Shown piece by piece: positions 10,334 through 15,602 of a DNA stretch of 15,602 bases (position 1 is the stretch's first letter; every line of letters begins with the position of its first letter). The stretch covers positions 1 through 15,602 of the forward strand of contig JAGQJJ010000020.1 in assembly GCA_020430675.1 (NCBI GenBank), read 5' to 3'. A program made the position numbers and the translations under genes. The notes under the pieces are model-generated. The model was not told the DNA's origin. It ran no database searches and saw nothing but the letters and a program-made list of their open reading frames with translations. This DNA comes from Myxococcales bacterium. GTDB taxonomy: Bacteria > Myxococcota > Bradymonadia > UBA7976 > UBA1532.

Positions 10334-11377
10334 TCAACTACGACATCTGAATCAGCCGCCGCCCCAAACGCAGACCCGATGCTGGCGGCGATCCGCGCCC
10401 TGCCCGACCATTTTGCGTTGGGCTGGCAAAGCGCCGCCGGGATCGCGTCGCCGTTTGCGTCGGTCGTTCGCCGATTGATCGTTTGCGGCATGGGCGGCAG
10501 CGCCTTCCCCGCCGACCTTCTCGCGATGCACCTGCGCCCCCGCGGCGTCTCGGTGCACACGTCACGCGATTATCGCGTGCGCAGCGAACATCTGGGACCG
10601 CACGCGCTGGTCATCGCCAGCAGCTTCAGCGGCAACACCGAAGAGACGCTCAGCGCTTTTGAAGACGCCCGCGTCCGTGGGGCCTCGGTCATCGCCCTGA
10701 CCGCTGGCGGACAACTCGCGGAAGGGGGTGGAGCGGCCGGCGTACCGTTGGTTCGGCTGGTGCGCCCGAACCCCGATTTTCAGCCCCGCGCCGCCACGGG
10801 CTTTTTCGTCGGCGCGCTCGCGCGCCTCGCCGAAGACGCTGGCCTGGTCCACGGACTCGAAGCCGACCTCGCGGACGTCGCTGCGTCGTTGCGTGCCCAA
10901 AAAGACGTCGAGGCCCGCGCCGATGCCTTGGCCAACGCGCTCGTCGACCGGATTCCGGTCGTCTACGCCGCCTCACCGCTGGCCGACACCGCGCGCATCA
11001 TCAAGATCAAGTTCAATGAAAACGCGAAGTTGCCAGCGTTTTTCAACGAATTGCCCGAGTTGAATCACAACGAACTGGTCGGCTTCACCCGCTTCGCCGA
11101 CCGCTTTGCAGCCGTTCTCCTGGCCGATCCGCAGGCCACGCCGCGCATGCAACGCCGTCTGGCGATGACCGCTGAGACGCTGCGCGAAGCCGGCCTCACG
11201 GTCCACACGATGGACCTTCCGGCCGCGCCCCCGCTGCAGCAGGCCTTCGCTGCCCTGCACCTGTTCGATTTTGTAAGCTATCGTCTGGCGCGGCTCGCGG
11301 GCATCGATCCCAACCCGGTCGCGCTCATCGAAGCGTTCAAAAAACGCCTCGGCCCGTTCCCGACGCCAACGGATTGA
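10322..11377 (+). CDS. Bifunctional phosphoglucose/phosphomannose isomerase
   Basis: The product is 351 aa from ATG 10322, or 348 aa from ATG 10331; neither has a visible Shine-Dalgarno. The enzyme interconverts fructose-6-phosphate with glucose-6-phosphate or mannose-6-phosphate, linking glycolysis to sugar-nucleotide supply. The first SIS domain carries CGMGGSA (55-61) and SSFSGNTEET (100-109), the phosphate-binding loops. FNENAK (231-236) and ELPELNHNE (243-251) supply Glu233 and His249, spaced 16 residues apart like the catalytic pair Glu203/His219 of the Pyrobaculum enzyme. ALIEAFKKRLG near the end holds the likely C-terminal active-site Lys. The length and motif set fit the compact bifunctional family rather than the large classical PGI. 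The 3' end overlaps the convergent BamB-like gene by 41 bp. Confidence 0.93.
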   Translation: MYIMSTTTSESAAAPNADPMLAAIRALPDHFALGWQSAAGIASPFASVVRRLIVCGMGGSAFPADLLAMHLRPRGVSVHTSRDYRVRSEHLGPHALVIASSFSGNTEETLSAFEDARVRGASVIALTAGGQLAEGGGAAGVPLVRLVRPNPDFQPRAATGFFVGALARLAEDAGLVHGLEADLADVAASLRAQKDVEARADALANALVDRIPVVYAASPLADTARIIKIKFNENAKLPAFFNELPELNHNELVGFTRFADRFAAVLLADPQATPRMQRRLAMTAETLREAGLTVHTMDLPAAPPLQQAFAALHLFDFVSYRLARLAGIDPNPVALIEAFKKRLGPFPTPTD

Positions 11378-12581
11378 GCGGATCGAGCACCGGCGCGTGG
11401 CGGCCGGGTCGCAGCCCGTACAGCACGCTGCCGTTGGTGACCAGGAAGACGCTGCCGTCATCGCTGACCGTCGGCGGTGCCAACAGGCCGGTGCTGGGCG
11501 CAAAGTGCCAGACCGGCCGCCCCGTTCGCCGGTCGAGCGCGTGCAGGCCACGCCGTGCCAGGGACACCAGCAGAAGCTGACCAAAAGGCTGCACCTGCCC
11601 CGGGCTGCCCGCCGCTTCGCCAAACGCCGTGCGCCACTTCGGGCGGCCGTCCGAGGCGCTGAGGCGCAGGATCGTGCCCACGTCGAGGCTGGCATACAGA
11701 TCGCCTTCGATCGCCGCAAGGCCGATGATGCCGCGGATCGGGCGCATCCACCGGACCTTGCCCGAGGCGGCATCCAGCTTGTACAGGCCGCTTGCCGCCG
11801 ACGCCGCGAAGACCGCGTCGTCAATCACCGCCGGCGTGGCGTCCACGTCCTGAAAACGGTCGTGCTGCGGGGCCAGATCGTGGCTCCACAGCACCACCCC
11901 ATCGAGGGCGCCCAACGTGACGATGAAGCCATCCGAGAAGCCGATGTGCACCCGGCCATCGACGACGCGCGGCGCGCTCTCGCCGAACAACGCAAACTCG
12001 GCGGGCGCCTCGCGGCGGTACTGCCACTTGCACACGCCCGTCTTGCGTTCGAGCGCAAAGACCGCGTTGGTGCCATCAACAAAATAGACCAGGTCGCCCG
12101 CGATGATCGGGCGTCGCACGATGGCGCCCTGCACCCGATAGCGCCAGACGATCGCGCCGGTGGTCGCGCCAAAAGCGATCAGCTCGCCGCCATCGGTGCC
12201 GACCAGCACCCGACCGTCATCAAACACGGCCGAACCGCTGATGCCGCCGGGAACGTCGGTCTTCCACAAGAGATGGCCATCGCTCGCGCGCAGGCAGCGC
12301 ATTCCTTCGGCGTTGCCGACCCAGAGGCGGTTTCCCGCCGGATCATGCGCCGGGGCCGCCAGCGCCTCGCCTTCATCGCGCGAGAGCCCCTCGTCGCCGA
12401 GCGGCAGCCGCCAGACCGGTTCGAACGGCGCCGGCACCAGATTGCGCGAGCGCCCGGTGAGCGGCGTCTCATCGCCCATCGCGCCGACCGACGAACCGCA
12501 GCCGCCCCCCGCCAGCGCAAGCAGCGCCAGCGCGCCCATGGCCGCGTCGCGCACCCGTCGCGCCGAGCGGGCCTTCTTCAA
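11337..12581 (-). CDS. BamB-like eight-bladed PQQ-repeat propeller lipoprotein
   Basis: The product is 414 aa from TTG 12581, which overlaps the upstream stop as TTGA and has GGAGA 6 nt before it. The N-terminus is basic (KKARSARR), then ALALLALAGGGC with Cys28; the three Gly before Cys are an atypical lipobox. Eight repeats with a conserved Trp follow (VWRLPLGD, LLWKTDVP, IVWRYRVQ, CKWQYRRE, VLWSHDLA, VRWMRPIR, PKWRTAFG, PVWHFAPS), matching the eight-bladed propeller of BamB, the outer-membrane assembly lipoprotein. PQQ-binding dehydrogenase signatures are absent. The upstream partner resembles YfgM, and in E. coli yfgM and bamB are neighbours, which supports the call. The E. coli neighbour der is not next here; the downstream gene is convergent. 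Confidence 0.85.
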   Translation of the reverse strand: MKKARSARRVRDAAMGALALLALAGGGCGSSVGAMGDETPLTGRSRNLVPAPFEPVWRLPLGDEGLSRDEGEALAAPAHDPAGNRLWVGNAEGMRCLRASDGHLLWKTDVPGGISGSAVFDDGRVLVGTDGGELIAFGATTGAIVWRYRVQGAIVRRPIIAGDLVYFVDGTNAVFALERKTGVCKWQYRREAPAEFALFGESAPRVVDGRVHIGFSDGFIVTLGALDGVVLWSHDLAPQHDRFQDVDATPAVIDDAVFAASAASGLYKLDAASGKVRWMRPIRGIIGLAAIEGDLYASLDVGTILRLSASDGRPKWRTAFGEAAGSPGQVQPFGQLLLVSLARRGLHALDRRTGRPVWHFAPSTGLLAPPTVSDDGSVFLVTNGSVLYGLRPGRHAPVLDPLNPLASGTGRGVF

Positions 12582-13465
12582 GTCGCGTCTCCGAGCCGAG
12601 CGAGCCGCCGCTCCAAATCCGCCTTGGTCGTACGATTCGACAGCTCGTTGAGGGCATCCGCGTGGTCGGCCTGCAGCCGCTTGTACAGCTGGCGCGCGTC
12701 GTCATCCTTGCCCGTCGCTTCGAGCAGCCGGCCGATCTGAACGCCGGCGATCAGCCCAAAAGCCTTCTGGTCGAGGCTCTCAAGCGTGTGCCAGGTCGCG
12801 ATGGCGCCGGCCTGATCGCCCTTGCCCTCGAGCGCCGCCGCCTTGCCTTGCAGCGCGATGGCCCGGCTGAACGAATCGAGATTCGGCGCCGCCAGCGCGG
12901 CGTCGTAAGCAGCGATGGCGCCGTCAAGATCGCCCAGGTCGAACTTGGCCCCGGCATCGCCGAGCGCCGCCAGGCTCGCGAGCGCGCGGTCGCTGTAGAC
13001 CTCGCGGGTGCGGGCGAAACCTTGTTGCGCCTTCTCCAACCGGGCGCGCGCCTCGGCCGGATCGACCGCGGGGGCCTCGCCTTCGGCCGCCTCAGGCGCC
13101 GCCGGTGGCTCGATGGCCTCGCGATAGGCGTCCGCCGCCGCCTGGAACGCCGCCGCCGCCTCGCCGGCCTCCGACGCCTTCTGGTTCTGCATCAGGTAGA
13201 TCGCGCCGACGGCGATCAGACCGGCGACGGCGAGGCCGATGAACAGCGTCCGGTTGGCGACCATCCAGCCAAAGCCGCCCGCCACGCGGCGGGTGAAGTC
13301 GTCCTCCCCCATTGCGCGGATTTCGGCTTGCAGATCTGGTGCTTCGCCGTCTTCGGCGCCTGCGTTGACCGCCCCGCCCTCGTTCTCGAGTTCGTCGGCC
13401 TTGGGGATTCGCTTCTTGATGCGCTTGACCACCGCGCGCTCCTGCTCATGAGACTCTTCGGCCAC
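12578..13465 (-). CDS. YfgM-like membrane-anchored TPR protein
   Basis: The product is 295 aa from GTG 13465. A charged cytoplasmic N-terminus (1-70, with KRIKKR) precedes one transmembrane helix at about 73-91 (TLFIGLAVAGLIAVGAIYLM). The rest would be periplasmic: an Ala/Glu-rich linker (96-140), then TPR-like helices (DLDGAIAAYDAALAAP; AIALQGKAAALEGKGDQAGA; FGLIAGVQIGRLLEATGKDD). This is the architecture of YfgM, which associates with the SecYEG translocon and periplasmic chaperones in E. coli and is encoded beside bamB. The stop overlaps the BamB-like start, so the two are coupled. There is no Shine-Dalgarno; a GC hairpin sits directly before the GTG. A strong promoter lies upstream. Confidence 0.82.
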   Translation of the reverse strand: MAEESHEQERAVVKRIKKRIPKADELENEGGAVNAGAEDGEAPDLQAEIRAMGEDDFTRRVAGGFGWMVANRTLFIGLAVAGLIAVGAIYLMQNQKASEAGEAAAAFQAAADAYREAIEPPAAPEAAEGEAPAVDPAEARARLEKAQQGFARTREVYSDRALASLAALGDAGAKFDLGDLDGAIAAYDAALAAPNLDSFSRAIALQGKAAALEGKGDQAGAIATWHTLESLDQKAFGLIAGVQIGRLLEATGKDDDARQLYKRLQADHADALNELSNRTTKADLERRLARLGDAT

Positions 13466-13477
13466 GGGGCACGCCCC
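13466..13477. repeat. GC hairpin in the YfgM-like leader
   Basis: GGGGC and GCCCC flank a 2-nt centre immediately before GTG 13465, where a ribosome site would be expected. With the predicted transcript start near 13483 it fills most of the short leader. Confidence 0.35.
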
Positions 13478-13489
13478 GGCCGGCGCGGG

Positions 13490-13519
13490 AATCTAGCACC
13501 CCGATTTTCGCGGTGTCAA
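13490..13519 (-). promoter_or_regulatory. Strong promoter of the YfgM-BamB-like pair
   Basis: On the minus strand a perfect -35 TTGACA (13519-13514) and -10 TAGATT (13495-13490) are separated by 18 bp. This is the best sigma-70-type match in the window. Transcription would start near 13483, about 18 nt before the GTG. Confidence 0.7.
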
Positions 13520-13527
13520 CGCACCCC

Positions 13528-13556
13528 TTGACCGCCCTCAAACGCTCCCGTAGCTT
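13528..13556 (+). promoter_or_regulatory. Divergent promoter of the outer-membrane barrel gene
   Basis: TTGACC (13528-13533) and TAGCTT (13551-13556) have 17-bp spacing. The predicted transcript start, near 13563, falls at the ATG 13564, suggesting leaderless or near-leaderless translation, in keeping with the absence of a Shine-Dalgarno. Confidence 0.45.
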
Positions 13557-13563
13557 GCGCGCC

Positions 13564-14100
13564 ATGCCTCGATGGCTCCTCGCGCTTGGCCTGTTGCTCG
13601 GCTTTGCGGCACCGCGCCTCGCGCGGGCGACCGATGATCCGGTGCTGCGCATCGACGGCGAGGCCGGCTACGCCTGCTACGGCGAAGACCGGCGCTATCA
13701 CGGCATGTTCGCCAGCGCCGAGGCGGCCTACGCCTGGAACACGCTCTTTGCCGTGCGCGGCGGCTATGGTCTGGGCGTGCACCGCAGCAAAGGCGACGCC
13801 TTCGAGATCCATCAGGTCTCGGCCGGCCTGCGCTATCAACTCGACGTCTTTACTTATGTGCCGTGGGTCGACCTGTCGCCCGCGGTCTATTTCCGCAGCG
13901 GTGAGGGCGGCCCCGCCGATGACGTGACGGGCGGCGTCGCGGTCGGCCTTGGCTTCGACTATCTCTTCGACCCCGCGTGGTCGCTCGGTTTCGCCGCGCA
14001 CTACCACCAGATGCTGGGCGCCGACCGATTTCCGGCCTACCTGACACTTGGTCTGCGCCTCGGGCATCGATTCGTCATCGGCGACCCGTTCGGGGATTGA
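13564..14100 (+). CDS. Small predicted outer-membrane beta-barrel protein
   Basis: The product is 178 aa from ATG 13564, chosen because it begins a clean signal peptide (MPRWLLALGLLLGFAAPRLA, with cleavage near ARA-TDD); the in-frame GTG at 13513 overlaps the divergent promoter. The mature part shows alternating hydrophobic strands with aromatic girdle residues and turns: SAEAAYAWNTLFAVRGGYGL, VSAGLRYQLDVFTYVPWVDL, GGVAVGLGFDYLFDPAWSLG, AAHYHQMLG, and closing LTLGLRLGHRF. The length fits an eight-stranded barrel of the OmpA/OmpW size class. The specific family and ligand are unknown. It lies between envelope-assembly genes and lon. Confidence 0.78.
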   Translation: MPRWLLALGLLLGFAAPRLARATDDPVLRIDGEAGYACYGEDRRYHGMFASAEAAYAWNTLFAVRGGYGLGVHRSKGDAFEIHQVSAGLRYQLDVFTYVPWVDLSPAVYFRSGEGGPADDVTGGVAVGLGFDYLFDPAWSLGFAAHYHQMLGADRFPAYLTLGLRLGHRFVIGDPFGD

Positions 14101-14211
14101 ATCCCAGCGCCGGCGGCCGCCGCGTTCCTGGCTTGCCAAGGGCGCAATCCCCTGCCCGACCGGTTGCGCTCGCGTTTGCCGTGCGCATGGTTGCTGCGAA
14201 TCGTGGCTCCG

Positions 14212-14216
14212 AGGAG
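14212..14216 (+). promoter_or_regulatory. Ribosome binding site of lon
   Basis: AGGAG lies 5 nt before ATG 14222 and fixes the lon start. No clear promoter is seen in the 121-bp gap. Confidence 0.65.
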
Positions 14217-14221
14217 TTTCC

Positions 14222-15602
14222 ATGTCTGACGAATCGGCCATCCAGGTCCGCCCGCAGGTGCCGCCCGAGCTGCCGGTGATCGCGGTCAAGAACGCGGTCA
14301 TCTTCCCCATCCCCAACCTGCCCGTTCCCCTCGCCGTCGGCCGCGCCCGCACGATGGCCGCCATCGAGCAGGCCTCGGCCGAGGACGGCATGCTGCTCAT
14401 CTTGACGCAGCGCAACGGCGAGGACGAAGAGCCCGGCGAAGATGATCTGTATGAGGTCGGCAGCGTGGCGCGCATTCTGCGCATCAGCCGGGGTTTCGAG
14501 GGCCCCGACGAGCTGCTGATCGAGGGCATCTGTCGGGCGCGGGTCGAAGGCTTCACCGAGGTCGAGACCTACCTGCGGGCGCGCGTGGCGCCCCTGATCG
14601 ACAGCGGCCCGCCCGAGGCCGAGACCGACGCCCTGCTGCGCACGCTCAAGGATCTGGCCGGCAAGGTCATTCAGCTCTCGCCGCGCATCCCCGACGAGGC
14701 GCTCTCGGTCGTCGAAGGCATCGATGATCCCGGCCACCTCGCCGACCTGGTCGCCTCGCAGCTTCGCATGAGCGTGCCCGAACGCCAGGCGCTGCTCGAA
14801 ATCTGGGATGTCAAGACGCGGCTCAACAAAGTCATCGAGGCGCTCGCCCACGAGGCCGCGGTCCTCGAAATCTCGGGCCGCATCCGCACCGAGGTGCGCG
14901 ACAGCCTCGACAAGCACCAGCGCGAGGTCTACCTGCGCGAGCAGCTCAAGGCCATCCGCAAGGAGCTGGGCGATGACGCGGGCGACGATGACGACCTCGA
15001 AGACCTCGAAGAGCGCATCGCCAAGGCGCGCATGCCCGAGGTCGCCGACAAGGCCGCGCGCCGCGAGCTGCGCCGCCTGCGCCGCATGAACCCACAGAGC
15101 GCCGAGGCGACGGTGGCGCGCAGCTATGTCGACTGGCTGCTCGACGTGCCCTGGAACACCAGCACCACCGACAACCTCGACGTGCGCGCGGCCGCCGAGC
15201 TGCTCGACGAGGACCACTACGGACTTGCCCAGGTCAAGCGGCGCATCACCGAGTATCTGGCGGTGCGCAAGCTCAAGGGCGACATGAAGGGCCCGATCCT
15301 GTGCCTGGTGGGGCCGCCGGGCGTCGGCAAGACCACGTTGGCGCTGGCCGTGGCCGCGCAAATGCAACACCATTATCGGGATGGCGTTGTCTTTGTGCCG
15401 CTGGCTGCAATCAGCGATCCGATCTTGATGGTTGTGACCATTGCCACCGCCGTGGGCAGCAGCGATCAGAGTCCTAAACCGCCACAAACGCGGCTCATTG
15501 AGTTTTTACGTCACAAACATCTGTTGTTGGTGTTGGATAATGTTGAGCAGATATCTGAGGCCGCGCCAGCGATGGCGGCCCTGGTGGCTGAATGTCCTGA
15601 GG
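14222..15602 (+). CDS. lon: Lon protease N-terminal part, continuing in frame into an unrelated ATPase (probable chimera, partial)
   Basis: ATG 14222 begins a typical Lon: substrate-binding N-terminal domain (LPVIAVKNAVIFPIPNLPVP at 17-36; GSVARILRISRG), coiled-coil linker (RDSLDKHQREVYLREQLKAI), then NPQSAEATVARSYVDWLLDV and LVGPPGVGKT. Walker A falls at residues 364-371, against about 356-363 in E. coli Lon. Lon is an ATP-dependent cytoplasmic protease for damaged and regulatory proteins. After GKT the expected Lon sequence (SLGRSIA and the KFVRISLGG-type strand) is absent; instead a STAND-type ATPase follows in frame to the window end. Walker B, sensor and Ser-Lys protease parts of Lon are not present. 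Only 14222 to about 15335 should be read as lon. Confidence 0.85.
   Translation, partial: MSDESAIQVRPQVPPELPVIAVKNAVIFPIPNLPVPLAVGRARTMAAIEQASAEDGMLLILTQRNGEDEEPGEDDLYEVGSVARILRISRGFEGPDELLIEGICRARVEGFTEVETYLRARVAPLIDSGPPEAETDALLRTLKDLAGKVIQLSPRIPDEALSVVEGIDDPGHLADLVASQLRMSVPERQALLEIWDVKTRLNKVIEALAHEAAVLEISGRIRTEVRDSLDKHQREVYLREQLKAIRKELGDDAGDDDDLEDLEERIAKARMPEVADKAARRELRRLRRMNPQSAEATVARSYVDWLLDVPWNTSTTDNLDVRAAAELLDEDHYGLAQVKRRITEYLAVRKLKGDMKGPILCLVGPPGVGKTTLALAVAAQMQHHYRDGVVFVPLAAISDPILMVVTIATAVGSSDQSPKPPQTRLIEFLRHKHLLLVLDNVEQISEAAPAMAALVAECPE
15335..15602 (+). other. Foreign-looking STAND/NB-ARC ATPase fragment fused in frame to lon
   Basis: From about 15335 the frame reads TLALAVAAQMQHHYRDG, FVPLAAISDPILMVVTIATA, then RLIEFLRHKHLLLVLDNVEQ (with Walker B LLLVLDN) and ends in AALVAECPE. 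This order is that of NB-ARC/STAND ATPase domains in LuxR-, BTAD- or kinase-linked regulators, frequent in Chloroflexota and Actinobacteria, not of Lon. By hand count GC over 15361-15602 is about 54% (131 of 242), and third-position GC of the 80 codons from 15362 is about 59%. A sample of the preceding lon sequence (15001-15060) is 72% GC. The segment is probably from another genome, joined at a P-loop, or less likely a real fusion. Confidence 0.75.

Noticed and set aside
11397..12740. 447-codon plus-strand frame
   Set aside because: Antisense to the BamB-like gene; no start context or recognisable motif, while the opposite strand has eight clear propeller repeats.
13513..13563. Earlier GTG start (13513) for the barrel protein
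   Set aside because: It overlaps the divergent promoter and would add 17 charged residues before an otherwise ordinary signal peptide.
14111..14122. 12-bp GC palindrome CGGCGGCCGCCG before lon
   Set aside because: It has no loop and no U-tract, so it does not form a convincing terminator; such palindromes are common at this GC content.
14125..14210. Possible heat-shock (sigma-32-type) promoter for lon
   Set aside because: CTTGCC and a C-rich stretch are present, but spacing and the -10 element do not fit the consensus.
14075..15487. 470-codon minus-strand frame opposite lon
   Set aside because: Shadow of lon and the fused segment; composition is antisense-like (His, Gln, Arg, Leu) and it has no domain.

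Overview
This is high-GC (about 70%) bacterial chromosome with the look of the Myxococcota/Bradymonadota (former Deltaproteobacteria). Three things point there: a cysteine-rich lipoprotein with an Asp-rich linker after the lipobox, two DUF4388 (PATAN) proteins, one of them fused to a DnaJ-like domain and TPRs, and -10 boxes of the form TAGANT. No tRNA, rRNA, CRISPR array, integrase or insertion sequence is visible, and genes are packed with short gaps or small overlaps.

Layout. 1-1238 (-): cut-off cysteine-rich lipoprotein. 1402-2109 (+): exported discoidin-like protein with a possible LSm-like tail. 2084-2860 (-): SprT-like metalloprotease. 3060-7150 (+): a compact run guaB-guaA-LPP20-like exported protein-PEGA lipoprotein, with every junction overlapping. 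7228-10250 (+): a coupled pair of DUF4388 proteins. 10322-11377 (+): bifunctional phosphoglucose/phosphomannose isomerase. 11337-13465 (-): a coupled pair resembling YfgM and BamB, which in E. coli are adjacent and serve the envelope protein assembly pathway. 13564-14100 (+): small predicted outer-membrane barrel. 14222 to the end (+): Lon protease.

Functionally the window mixes housekeeping (GMP synthesis, sugar-phosphate isomerisation, proteolysis, outer-membrane assembly) with envelope lipoproteins and lineage-typical DUF4388 proteins. The best-supported control regions are the guaB promoter and a divergent promoter pair between the YfgM-like gene and the barrel gene. A perfect 12-bp inverted repeat lies between the SprT-like gene and guaB.

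The strongest anomaly is at the right end. The Lon frame is normal up to its Walker A motif (residues 364-371). Within about 10 codons it becomes, in frame, the P-loop and Walker B region of a STAND-type regulatory ATPase, with GC falling from about 72% to about 54%. Either this is a natural fusion or, more likely, an assembly chimera joined at a shared P-loop sequence. Annotations to the right of about 15335 should not be attributed to this genome without checking. I found no convincing new defence or mobile system.
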